NCBI GenBank assembly: GCA_021399435.1
Contig: JAJTUP010000134.1
Span: forward strand, 54,731-118,730
Direction: 5' to 3'
DNA length: 64,000 nucleotides
Origin: Diaporthe sp. PMI_573
Taxonomy: Eukaryota > Ascomycota > Sordariomycetes > Diaporthales > Diaporthaceae
Part shown: piece after piece, positions 32,493 through 43,041 of the stretch
Layout: every line of letters starts with the position of its first letter
Position numbering within the stretch: position 1 is the first letter of the stretch
The notes under the pieces: generated by a model
Database searches by the model: none
What the model was told of the DNA's origin: nothing
Seen by the model: the letters and a program-made list of their open reading frames with translations, nothing else
Made by a program: the position numbers and the translations under genes

Positions 32493-32815
32493 GAATCTTC
32501 CGTGATACGTTTTTGTTTCGTTTTGGTAGAAGGTTGATCAAAGAGACGTCAACTAGTTTTTAAGATAGATAATTGGGCTTCCATCTATCGCGCCAATGAT
32601 ATCCTGCTTTGAAGTTGCCAATTAAGGTCACATCTATTCTTTAACGCCTGCACCTTCCAGCGCGCCGGGGTTCGATTCGGAGCATCGACGCGGACACAAG
32701 GCATCTGGTCTACGGGGACGAGGAGAAGGGCGAGTACCACGCAGAAGATATCCACCAGTTTGTCTGGGGACTCGACGAGGCCACGGGCAGGTTCCTGAAG
32801 GGGAAGAACCCGGAC
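32493..32815. other. 3' flank of NmrA gene plus gene fragment next to hAT
   Basis: From 32681 a plus-strand frame of 45 codons, SIDADTRHLVYGDEEKG... ending GRFLKGKNPD-stop, looks like the true C-terminus of a host protein by composition. I cannot name the family. Its TAG stop is the first three bases of the hAT terminal repeat, so the original end may have been different. Confidence 0.35.
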
Positions 32816-35288
32816 TAGTGATGTTGTACAGTTTGTACAACCTTGTTGTACGTACGTACGTACAGGAAGAAAATGTACGTACATGTACTATGTACGTACG
32901 ACTGAGCCCACTATATTCCAAATCAGGTAATTTATGGGTCATGCCGTACAAGTACGGAGCTGTACAAAACTTTGCCGGCTTAACAACTCAGCGTTACTCT
33001 GCCATTCTCTCCCAATTGAACGCATCGCCAAAAAAGATGGCCCCTGCCAAAGCTGACGCTGCCTTCATTTGGCGACAGTTTATCGACCTCGGCCGCTCGA
33101 ACCCTAAGAAAAGCAAGCGATACAGATGCCGTCACTGCCAGAAGGACTTTGCAGCGACCTCTGTTGGGAGGCCGAAAGAGCACCTCGCTGCGTGTGACAA
33201 ATGGCAAGCTACGCAGCGACAAGAGCGCCAAGCTCGAGATAACCCCGGCTATCTTCCCTCATATTCTGAAGCTGTACAAAAGAAGATAACGGAGGTCGGA
33301 ATTCAGCATATCTCTCAGGACGAGAGCCGCAGTTTCGCCTATGATGCCGCCGCTGCTGTAATCGCCGGCGGTCGCCCCTTCAGCCTCTTCGAGAGCCGTC
33401 GTTGGCGTTATTTCTTCACTCGCATCAAGCCTGGCTGGAAGCCCCCTGGCCGTGCCGTCATCACGCGAATTCTTCCCGAGTTCTATCAGGAAATCTATGA
33501 CGAGGTTTTCAAACGTATTACCAGCTCGGAATGGTTCAACATCATATTTGACGCCTCCGATAATGTCTCGGGCCACAGGATCGTTAATATCTCGGTACAG
33601 GTACCAGACGGCCCGGCCTTCTACTGGAAAACACTTGACACGGGAGACGAACAGCACACGGCAGAGAGCTGGGTGCGGCTGATCTGGGGAGAAATGCAGC
33701 AATTGTGCGGCGGCGATCTCTCCAGGATCAATTCTATCTGTACGGATACCGAAAATACGATGCGCTCTGTACACGACCTGCTAGGGGGATTCCCAGAGCT
33801 CTCACACATCAACTTCTCTCTGTGCGATTCTCACGGCCTTCAGCTTCTGATTAAAGATATTCTTCTTCTTCCCTTCTTCGAGGATCTCTTTAACAACGTC
33901 AGCACCCTGCTCGTGTTCTTCTCACGGTCCAAATTACAATTACAAAGATTGAGAATGTGCCAGCGCACAAGGTGGAACGGAGTAACTCGCGCGCTGATCA
34001 GAAGGTACCGGTGAATTGTTAGCTGCGACTGAGAAATCGATATACTAACCTGCTCGTTCCGAACAGTATAATTACACGCTGGGGTTCCCAGTACAATTCT
34101 TTCTTCTCCCTCCTCCGTTCTCGAGATCCTGCCAGAGACTGGTCTGTTCGAAAAGATGTACGGGATGAGTTGCGATCTCAAGGTTGCCCCGTTCTCCTGC
34201 CCGAAGCGGTTCGGATCATCAAAGACAGCAGCTTCTGGCTAGAACTCGAGGCTGCGATCGCTGTGCTGAAACCGGTGAACGACTTTCAACACGCTTCTGA
34301 GGCTGATGTGGCGGGAATTACACACGTTGTAAATCGCTGGCTGCAGATCAAAAGCAAATGGGCTGAGATGAGAGAGGCTGATCAGTTCCCTGATATTCCG
34401 TGGGACAATATTGACGCTATATTCAAAGCTAGGCTTGATAAGGAAACGTACGATATACATTGGATCGCCGATGCCCTCCGGCCTAATACAACAGGTCCAA
34501 ACTCAAAACTTCCGCCTAGCGTCTTTACACGCGTACAAGAATATTTGCAGAAACAGTTGGAAAATGACGACAAGTATCACCGTGCCCTCTCCGAATTCAC
34601 ACACTTCCGAATGCGTACAGGCGGCCCAGACGGCTTATTCAATAAGCACAGCGCTGTATACGACGATGGCTTCAGGCCAGCAATGGCGTGGCAGTGCCTC
34701 CTCAACCAGGGCTCGATTCTGGCTAGAGTAGCTGTGAAGGTAATGAACACGCTTGCAAACTCCGTACCTTCAGAACGAAGTTTCTCTGCTATCAGTTTCA
34801 TACACACAAAAGCTCGAAATCGCCTTACGCCCATGCACGCGGACATGCAGGCCTTCATTTTTATGAATGATCGCGTATTAGATCGCCTTAAGGATCAGAA
34901 GTACACGCATAAAAAGCGCTGGGCGGATCTTGAGGAGAAGGACTGGCTGGAACTTGAAGATTCGTACCTCGAGTTGTTTGTGAATGCGCAGGGCAAGAAG
35001 GTCTGGATGGATAGTGTGATGGCCTCTGCCAATGGAGATTTCGAGTGGGAAGATGTCTTACAGTCGACAGGTGATATATTGGGGGTTGGTACTGAAGTGG
35101 AATCAGTGGTTGGAGACTAGAGTGACAGGAGACCAGGACCGTATGAATGCTCGTACTCAACTATTGCCTAAAAAGGAAGGAGGAAATTTGTATGGTACAA
35201 TTTTGTACGTACAGAAAAGTTGTACGTACGTACAGCTACCCAAAATACAGTACGTACGTACGTACGTGTACAGAAAAATGCATCACTA
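32816..35288 (+). mobile_element. hAT element with GTAC-rich subterminal arrays
   Basis: Carries a complete-looking transposase. Terminal inverted repeat candidates are TAGTGATG (32816-32823) and CATCACTA (35281-35288). Just inside both ends are dense alternating gtacgtacgtac runs (32825-32907; 35190-35270), likely transposase-binding arrays. I found no matching 8-bp target duplication (left acccggac, right acaatgca), so either one end is wrong or a flank was rearranged. Confidence 0.7.
33037..35120 (+). CDS. hAT transposase with BED finger, two exons, apparently intact
   Basis: The frame is open upstream into the terminal repeat; I chose the ATG at 33037 (AAGATGG context), directly before AFIWRQFIDLGRS. 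The BED finger is YRCRHCQKDF followed by KEHLAAC. The catalytic core includes FNIIFDASDNVSGHRIVNIS and SINSICTDTENTM with LCDSHGLQLLIKDIL, as in other fungal hATs. The intron at 34005-34066 (donor GTACCG, branch TACTAAC, acceptor AACAG) joins TRALIR to SIITRWGSQYNSFF. The C-terminal dimerisation region reads VMNTLANSVPSERSFSAISF, with later KARNRL. No stop or frameshift was found over about 670 codons, and both element ends are present, so it is the best candidate for an active transposase here. Confidence 0.85.
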
Positions 35289-35325
35289 ACAATGCAACCC
35301 AGACATCTTTGTTGTTGGACTGCAC

Positions 35326-35990
35326 CTACAAGACGAACAAGCACGCCATGCCACTCCCTAGGAGCTCGTCTGTCCCGTCGTCATAGCCATGTAAATATAC
35401 CTTATCAATCTTCGTGGCTTTAGGCTTCCAGGCCATGTCCGAGAAGCATGGGAGATACGGGGTATGTTCGTTCTTGCGCCAGACTCGATGCTTCGGTCGA
35501 ACTCCGCCGGTCCTGGCGACACCGTTCTCGGGCTGGTCATATATGTTGTACACCCGATCCTGTAGTGGTCGATCGTCCGGCTACTTTGTAAGTGGCACGC
35601 CCTTTGCAGGGTCTCGTGTCGGCTGCCCGCTGTAGTCGAATAACGTATCCTGCCACGAGTCAGGCATGTCGCCGTGAGCCTGGATAATGACCCTCATTGA
35701 ATCCCTCGGAGACCAGACGCCAATGCCCGAGAAGGCCCTCTCTCCTGATCTGAGTCGGTAGATGGAACAGCCGAGGGCATCCACACACTTTAAAATCCTT
35801 AGAGTCCAAACGAACTAGCGTCGAGCTTAGGGTCGACGACGATACACGAGAAGCCTTGCCGAAGCTTACAATCACCTGCTTGCAGACGCAGTCATCTGCA
35901 CCATCCCGTACACCCTCTACTTCATAGTGAAGACATGACTGTGACGTCGTAGAGCGGTGCCGACAGCTGCGATCCCGTGTGCTTGACAGT
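35326..35990 (-). pseudogene. Broken gene of unrecognised family
   Basis: Minus strand. From about 35990 two frames in turn carry gene-like sequence (KSLKLTAIQESIFTVKH, then VSFGKASRVSSSTLSSTLVR), followed by ALGCSIYRLRSGERAFSGIG, DSMRVIIQAHGDMPDSWQDT and, after a stop near 35581, VYNIYDQPENGV and KIDKVYLHGYDDG. The last two parts share one frame separated by a single stop. The mix of aromatic and Gly-rich strands suggests a beta-rich protein. I cannot assign a function. It lies directly beside the hAT element and has at least one frameshift and one nonsense codon. Confidence 0.4.
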
Positions 35991-36037
35991 GAAGATCGAC
36001 TCCTGAATTGCTGTCAGTTTTAGGCTCTTGACTTCCT

Positions 36038-36240
36038 GTGCAGTATGAGACACACTGTCAGACGATTGCGGCTCCGCGGAAAGCACGGAGTGGCGACCTG
36101 ATAGCCATCTTTTTGGGGGCTCAAGTCCCGTTTGTTATACGGGATAGGGGCGCCGATTTCCAGCTGGTGGGAGAGTGTTATTTGCATGGGTTTATGGATG
36201 CCCTTGCAGATTTCGATACATTTGACCCGCGTCTAGTGTT
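36038..36240 (+). pseudogene. C-terminal remnant of a HET (heterokaryon incompatibility) protein
   Basis: A short frame carries ARSGDLIAIFLGAQVPFVIR and LVGECYLHGFMDA. This matches the C-terminal signature of fungal HET-domain proteins (GDLV..L.G..VPFVLR... LVGECYVHGIMDGEA). The HET domain itself is not present upstream, where another broken gene ends. HET proteins act in non-self recognition and are often multicopy and near transposons. hAT copy B begins within about 50 bp downstream and probably caused or followed the truncation. Confidence 0.55.
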
Positions 36241-36263
36241 GAAACCGAATCGACCAATACTAC

Positions 36264-37047
36264 ATGATGAAACGAATGCTTCGATTGCAGCCCTTCTACG
36301 AAGAATTCATCGCCAAAGCCAAGAGACTATTCCGAGACGCTGGGAAAGGTGAGGGAGGACAGAAGTTTCCTCCCTGCCTCGAGGAGTCGAGCTTTATCAA
36401 CGAGAGCGATTGGGCGGTGCTGAGGACGTTTGATGAGATCCTCTCCGATTTCCACGTGGTTGTGCAAGTACTTCAGGGAGACGGACAGTCGCGATATCGA
36501 TCGTCTGGAGTTAGAGAAACCTTTGGCTCTATGACTGATGCGCTGGAGGCGTTCGAATTCCTACTTGGGAGGCTTGAGGATGCAAAATCGCATATTGAGA
36601 GGCATCCTGAGCCGGAGCAATTCAGTGTTAATATCAACCTTGGCTGGAAGAAGCTTGATAAATATTACAATACTTTGAGGGACTCGCCAGCATACTACGC
36701 CGCCGCCGCCTTGCACCCTAGCCTGCGATGGGACTATTTCGACGAGGTTTGGGGTCAACAGCATCCGGGTTGGGTCGATGAAGCGAAGGATATCGTGCAA
36801 CGTCTTTGGGAGACGGAATACAGGGACTTACAGATCACGGTCACGTCTCCTGAGGGTCCGGTTGTGAAGAGGCGAAAGACGACCTTGTCCTCCTTTGATC
36901 GGTATCGTAATCGATACCGTCAAAGCCAACCCTCCGCTGCTCAAGCGGATGAATATATCCGCTGGCAGGCCAGTGTGTCTGGGAGTGACAAGGACGTCGC
37001 AGACCCAGTTGAGTATTGGATCCTCAAGAGGTTTGAGTACCCGAGAC
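36264..37047 (+). pseudogene. hAT transposase copy B, 3' end replaced by MULE
   Basis: Same family as copy A at 12.2-13.1 kb but extending further 5': PFYEEFIAKAKRLF, CLEESSFINESDWAVLRTFD, then LHPSLRWDYFDEVWGQQHP and PVEYWILKRFEYPR. At about 37047, just before the hAT dimerisation motif (LSQMALDVITVPA in copy A), the sequence switches to MULE sequence running the other way. Copy B is free of the stop codon seen in copy A. Without the C-terminal dimerisation region it cannot make a functional transposase. The reading frame passes for 11 codons into the MULE (DDLEDLGAWPR) before stopping. Confidence 0.85.
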
Positions 37048-38135
37048 CTGATGATCTCGAGGATCTCGGCGCGTGGCCCAGGTAGACCTTAACTTTCCGG
37101 TGCATACGCTCTGTGGAGGAGGTCGTACGTAAGCCAAAGTTAAGGGTTTTGCAGGTTTGGTGGCCAGCCCATTTGGCGACGATCTTCTCGTCGTCGTCGA
37201 CGTAGTAGGTCTTGAGGTAGTTAAGGATGGCCGTCTGGTCTGAGAACTTCTCTTGAAGGCGCTGCCAAGCCGTCTCATAGACCTCACGATCGGTAGAGTA
37301 CTCCATGAACTTAAGGAGGTCAAATAGGGCCTGTCGAGTGTAGGGACCGTCGTCTGGGACCTTCTTGGGTATCGTGGCCTTATTTCTCGCCGGCGCATTA
37401 AGCGTGGCTTCCTCGGCGTCCTCCTCTCCTTCGGCATCTTCGGCTTCCTCGTCGTCTGCTTCTGCCGCCGTCGATTCCACCGGCTTCCGCCACTTCTTCT
37501 TAATGTGTAGTACAATGTTCATATTCATATGGAAGACACATAGCTGGTGCCGTGCTTGAGGGAATTCGGACTCGAGGGCGTTAATTAGGGCGTTATCGTA
37601 GTCTGTGACGAAGAGGGTAGGGTCGTCGGCTTCACACTCACGCAGCAGCAGATGAACTTGCTCGAGAAGCCACCGGAAGCCGCTTTCCCTCTCGTTATCG
37701 ACGACGCCTTGAAACAACGGGAGGATCTTCTTCGTATGGGTCAACGCCGTGCCTTGAAAGTACGGCATCTTCTTGTTGTTGGTCGAGTAGGTGCAATCGA
37801 GCGATACGCTGTGCGAAAAACGTCGCTCTCGGAGCCACGCTATCTGCTGCTGGCTACACCAAAGGATGCCCGTAATGTTGTCCTCCTCGTCTTGAGTGAA
37901 GCGATACCAGTAGCCCTCCTTCTCAAGCTAGTCTAACGTTGCTTGAGATGGTGTGTAGATGCCCTGCTTGTCCTTCCGGAAGCCCTGTAGCTAGTACTTA
38001 AGGGTATTTGGCCCAAGCAGTACCTGAGGGTACTGTTGACGAAGCAGTCGCTCTAGTCGTTTCGGCGTGGCGTTCGTCGGGTCACATGCCGCCTGGGTGA
38101 GGAATGCGATATACGCTTCGGATAGCTTTGCCTAG
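37048..38135 (-). pseudogene. MULE (Mutator-like) transposase, with stops and truncated ends
   Basis: DDE transposase of the fungal MULE/Hop type. In order on the minus strand: KLSEAYIAFLTQAACDPTNA and RLERLLRQQYPQVLLGPNT, a stop, GIYTPSQATLD, a stop, then an open stretch with EGYWYRFTQDEEDNITGILW, FSHSVSLDCTYSTNNKKMPY (catalytic Asp region), FVTDYDNALINALESEFPQ (second Asp) and HQLCVFHMNMNI, the C-x2-H signature. An acidic low-complexity insert follows (EAEDAEGEEDAEE). It ends RTTSSTERMHRKVKVYL at the junction with hAT copy B. The two in-frame stops (near 37928 and 37994) show it is dead. Its right end lies inside the coding sequence of the neighbouring regulator gene. Confidence 0.8.
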
Positions 38136-39780
38136 CCACGCTGGGCTTCAGGGACTTCCTGAGGGCCGTGATGACACCTCGTCTTCGTCATCGAGCCTTC
38201 AGGCCCAGAGCCATGACCTTGGAGGTGATTCGGAACCACCACTTCCGCCTTCTCAGGATATGCCGCAAGAGGGCATACCCGACAATCCCGCGCCACGGAC
38301 ACTGCTTCACGGAGTGGAACTACTTGATTCTATCACGCTTTTATCCGAGGCGGATGAAGACGTGCCAATCACATGGAGTTCGATTCAAGATGAATCACAG
38401 CTGCATGATCACGCTGAAGATTCGCGCATCTCCGAGCAAGTCGATCCATCGCTCAGTCATAACGACACATACATTATACCCTTCAATCAACACGGGGTCA
38501 AGTATGCATCAAACATTATGTCGTCACCATCCCAAGTCGACCTTGGTTGGCTGAACTCCGACACATTCCTCTGGTCCTACTTCGTTCACCGCACCACGAA
38601 AATCTTCTTGTGCTGGGATCCAGACAAAGTCAGCTCCGGCGAAATCTCCGATGATCCTTTCGCCAAAGTGTTGGTTTCGTTGGCAGTCAGTTCCACGCCT
38701 GTGAGACTGGCTGCTCTGGGGCTTGCGGCATTCATGTACCATGAAGACTTTGGTGATACCAGATTTCAGCTCCAAGCTTCAAGATTCAAGCATCAAGCTT
38801 TACAAGCGTCCTGCAACGCGCAACTGTCCCCGGTCATACATGCCCGCAGCCTCCTCGAAACGGTCATAACCATGCTGCTACTAATTTTGTTTAGTCAAGA
38901 TGGAAGGCCAAGTATGCTCGATATCGCAAAGGGTGCCGCAATCCGCATGCTTGATTCCGACACTCGATGTTATATCGACGACATGTATCTTGAAGTCGCC
39001 ATGCACCTACTCCGATGGTGCGAGATATGTGCGCAATGCTCGCTCCGAGACACTGCTCAACCAACTGACCAACGATCGCACCCCATCATCGAGTTCGACA
39101 ACCAAGAGCTCGAGACTCGCCTCTCTAGGCACTTTGGTACCTGGGTGGTCCATCCTCTTTACTCCTTCTCGCATAGATGGATCAACCCTCTTTTGCGGCT
39201 GGGAAGACTGGTACGACTACGAAGGAGCAGAAGAAACACCGACGAACCATTCGATACCGAGGCTTTGACGAAACAAGTGGATGACTTGGAGGAAGACTTA
39301 CTGACAGCGCGAGAAGCCGATCTCATTGCGTTTCAGATTGGATCCGGCGAATACCCTGATCTGCTATACCTCAACGAAGCCATGCACTCCGCAATAGTCA
39401 TCCTTTTCTACTCCAGACTGAGGGATCTCTCTTGGACGAGTCCTCTCATCCGCAAACATGTGAGGAACGTCTACGAGCAGCTGGCTCAAATCAACCAATA
39501 TTCGCGAACGCTCAACAACGCCATTTTCCCCTTATATGCGGCTGGGTGTGAAGCTGTCGACATGGCAGCGCGGCAGGAAATTGAGGCCCGCATCACTCAT
39601 ATCCATCCAACGGGATACTGGTTTAATCGAGAGACGAAGCTGGTCTCGGGGCTACGGCATGTGTGGACGGTCAGGGACAACGATCCAGGTCATGGTTGGA
39701 TGGAGTGGAGCGAACAAGGTAAACGGAAATCCGGAGATATAAATGCATCAATCGCTGACTTGAAAAATAGTACTGTCTGA
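38104..39780 (+). pseudogene. Fungal_trans_2-like transcription factor lacking its DNA-binding N-terminus
   Basis: The frame continues rightward from MULE sequence; its first ATG (38104) lies within the transposon, so the visible N-terminus is chimeric. Host sequence begins about 38130. The C-terminal two thirds look like the DUF3468/Fungal_trans_2 regulatory region: WLNSDTFLWSYFVHRTTKIF, FAKVLVSLAVSSTPVRLAAL, ARSLLETVITMLLLILFSQD, WCEICAQCSLRD, NEAMHSAIVILFYSRLRDLS, AGCEAVDMAARQEIEARI. Full-length members start with a Zn2Cys6 cluster followed by a Ser/Pro linker; here only the linker (SSSSSSLQAQ) remains. The gene is thus cut between DNA-binding and regulatory parts. It may still make a protein without DNA binding. 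It is adjacent to the permease, pointing away from the MULE, and may have regulated that cluster. Confidence 0.75.
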
Positions 39781-40067
39781 TGACATAGACTTCCTCCCAG
39801 TATAACCTTCAATTTCGCATTTTAGAGATTTGAGGTCTTGCCATATCGTTTTTGCATTAATGGTTCAAAACACAAAAGCAGTGTAATATTATTAGGCACG
39901 TTGGGAAATAAGATCTATCGGAAGGTGACGGAGAGGAAATTGGAGGCAGAGTGAGATAGGTAGTGTAATATAACTTGTATCCATATTTTCCGTTCCTCTT
40001 TCAGTACTTGGCATGTCCACTTCCTTGGTGGCCAGCCTGATGCAATAAGTTAGTCCTACACTGGGAA
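39781..40067. other. Convergent 3' flanks
   Basis: Between the regulator remnant and the permease, which converge. AT-rich, with no gene recognised. Confidence 0.5.
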
Positions 40068-41794
40068 TCATACAGAGGTCCTGGGTCCTTCATAGTGAAT
40101 TGTTGCATGTACCATCCAGTTCAAAATTGCCACAATGGCGGTTACCACTAGCACGATACTTGCATAATCTAGTATTTTATCAGTAGGCGAGTAGTAGTGG
40201 GGAAGCAATTGTACGTACTCATACTGGACCCAGAAACAGGTATGGCCGGGGGGAAGTTGAAGAAGACAAGTTCAACAATGGCAAAAGCGACCACAACAAA
40301 ATTGGTAACCCAGCCGAGCCAGTCTGGCATCTTGAATGACCGATTTGGGGGTAATAGGGTGCTGGGTCGCTTTTGGACGATCAAGAGGAACGCGGTTATG
40401 GCAAAAGAGATCATTTGCAAAATGATAGCTGAGCCCATAATCGCGTTGAAAGCTGTGATGGACCCGAGATAGATGCAACCGAGGACAAATATCACAACTG
40501 CATTTGCTACGAGAGCTCTCACTGGAACTCCCAGCTTCGGGTCAACGTGCGAAAGGTAATGACCTCCTAATAGTCCGCCGTCGAGGGCGAAGACCGAGGT
40601 CAATCGTGAGGCCGTCTGTACCATGGCATTGATTGCGAAAAAGACGATACATAGCAACGCCACGAGGAATACCGTGGCGGCGGTGGGGCTTTTGGTTGAC
40701 TGGCGCCATAGGTCGTAGATGGGCATCCTTCAAATCACACCAAAGATTAGTGTCTGAGCCGATACTTCGATGTCAAGTGGCATCGCAGGGTGTTATTTAC
40801 TCACGTAGTGTTGACAAGTGCATCCAAATCCGTTATCCCATAGCACATCGCAATGCCGAATCCCAGTCCGGTGACAATTCCCATACCAACAGTAGATAGC
40901 AAAGCCTTTGGAATGACCTTGGCCGGATGGATACACTCATCCGCCATGTGCATGGCTCCATCGAGACCGGCAAACATTATGGCAGGGGTTGCTAATCCCG
41001 TGAGAAAAGTGATCCCAGCAGGCCAGCCGGTATTATTGGAGAAGTTTGCCCAGACGAATGACGACGGCTGTTTGGTCGAGCAAGCCAGACATGTGATTGA
41101 GACGGTAGCAAAGGTGAGGAGGGTGAGTATGACTGAGTAAATTGCGGCCAGCATACGCGTTAACCTTGGGGAGGAGTTCCTTACAGCCAATTTCGTGGGT
41201 CCAAGGTGCCTTTTTTAGAACAAAGATGTTGTATGCAAGCACAAATATGTTGATGGCTTGGAAAATAAGAAAATAATGCCAAATTTTCGGGTCGTATCCC
41301 TGAACGTAATACGCCGGAAGAGCCAAGATCAATTGAGATGCAAGGGTTGTCACTCCCGCCGCAAGGAACACCCAAGAGCAGGTAGCAGCGACACCGCATG
41401 CGTAAGATATGCCCCTACTGAATCGTTTGGGAGCGAGGATCGAGGCAAAGTGGTATTGTCCCCCGGCGGTTGGGTAGACGCTGGCGAGCTCTGCCAGCGG
41501 GAGAGCGACAGCGACGTACACGACAGAAACAATCATCATGCCATAAAGGACGGTGAAGGTTCCACCTGCCGAGATGGCAATTGCAAGTGTGGTGGCTACA
41601 GCGGTCCAGCTGTTGCAGACGTTGAATGCCAGAACGACCATGTTCAGACCACTAATGTCGCGTTTGAGGTGTCCAGCATCGTGTTCGACAACATCTTTAG
41701 AAATTCCATCCCTACAGGAGGCTGTTGTGTTCTTTCGTTCGAGGTCCCCTTCGAAAGAATGCGCCTTAGATCTGGGTGAGTGGCGACTTTCCAT
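40068..41794 (-). CDS. APC-superfamily amino-acid / GABA / choline permease
   Basis: Plasma-membrane amine or amino-acid importer, 513 residues after removal of three introns: 41184-41133 (GTAAGG...CTCAG), 40804-40728 (GTGAGT...GAAG) and 40224-40169 (GTATGA...ACTAG). All three keep frame. About twelve membrane segments are seen. Family marks: DISGLNMVVLAFNVCNSWTA in TM1, PLAELASVYPTAGGQYHFAS (conserved in fungal GABA and choline permeases), SWVFLAAGVTTLASQLI, AGLDGAMHMADECIHPAKVI, where the H-x-A-x-E motif is typical of the group, and FALDGGLLGGHYLSHVDPK. The final exon adds SIVLVVTAIVAILNWMVHAT and ends about 40068. The frame is intact. It is divergent from the aminotransferase gene, with a shared promoter region of 1.2 kb, suggesting co-regulation and a common substrate. 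Confidence 0.9.
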
Positions 41795-43041
41795 GGCGAC
41801 GGAGTTGGTTTGTCTTGGAAAAGCTGTACTGTGTCGGTGGACGAAGTCGAGCCCGATGGAATGATGTTTTAAATAAAGAAGAAGACTTATTGAGGTCTAT
41901 CCTGACTACACGATGATGGGGAAGACCTGGGGATATTTACAGGTAATGTTCGTGCCCATGCTCTCCTAGAGCTCACTAAAGGAGGGCGTCTTCCACGTCG
42001 ATAGTCTTATCTGCCAATCTGCCAATACGCTACACCGGATGGAGAAGGCGCCGCCATCACAAGATTAGAAGATTCCTGACTTCAAGCTATCGGTATGTAC
42101 GGCAGTGGAAGAAGTAGATGCACACACCTGGTAGCCTGTGTCACAGGGGATTGAAATCTAAGCGAGGGGAATGCGGAACAATTCCCAAACCAGGCTAGTG
42201 CATAATGCCGGTGCCGCTCTCGGTGACCTTGTCACCTGCACTGCGGAGAGACCTGGCAATGACTAGTTGGAACTCAAAGATAGCGGCTGGGGGAGCAGGG
42301 TTTTGAGCAGTAGCTCGCTTTTGGTGCCCCTGACATCCCCGCAAATGGTGCGTGGTGCTTACTGGTATCAGGGAGACGACAGTGCCAACTTGGATATTAC
42401 CAAGCTGAAGATATTGCCGTGGAGGTTTGCGGAAGAATTGCCCCATACATATCTTTTGCCTCGCGTGAAAGCCAAGACCTGGGGTTTGCGGAAGAATTCC
42501 CCATCCCAGGCAAAGTATATCCTATCATCACCTCGGTCGTCTAACTCCGCAGCCAATGATGTTGAGGTAGCTGATCTAAGACTTGCTACCAAATGGGTAT
42601 CGTTAACGCGGTAAGACCGTTGACTCATAACCTCGGACTCGTTATTATTCCCAGCTCCCACAAGAAGTGAAGCAGGTGGGTTCCCGATACGTGGTTGTGG
42701 CTGCATTGGTCAACTTGGCGACGACGCAAGGAAAACAGCTTGACGCATGGGGCTAAACTCCAAGGGCACATTGATGAATCGCCACTCTGATATCCGCGGC
42801 AACTTGATATCCGGGGCAACGCTAGATGGGTTGATGCATTACCTCATTCACTCAATAATGACCCTCTTTCTGGATCAGGCATCGGCATGTCAGTGTCCAG
42901 TCACACGGGGTTGCCACCTATTCCAATATATATATAACAACCAGGTCAGCCAAATCAAAGTACTTTGCCCAGAGCAGCCAAAACCTCAATCCCATTCTCC
43001 CATTTACCACGATTCTTCTCATCTCTACCAATATCTCTACC
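41795..43041. promoter_or_regulatory. Shared divergent promoter region (permease / aminotransferase)
   Basis: No gene. A direct repeat of about 20 bp, ggtttgcggaagaatt(g)cccc, occurs at 42425-42445 and 42484-42503, a possible regulator-binding pair. The stretch before the ATG at 43042 is pyrimidine-rich (ccatttaccacgattcttctcatctctacc), as in fungal core promoters. Confidence 0.5.

Noticed and set aside
42195..42819. Short frames in the divergent promoter between permease and aminotransferase
   Set aside because: No family resemblance; the region is better explained as shared promoter with a direct repeat.
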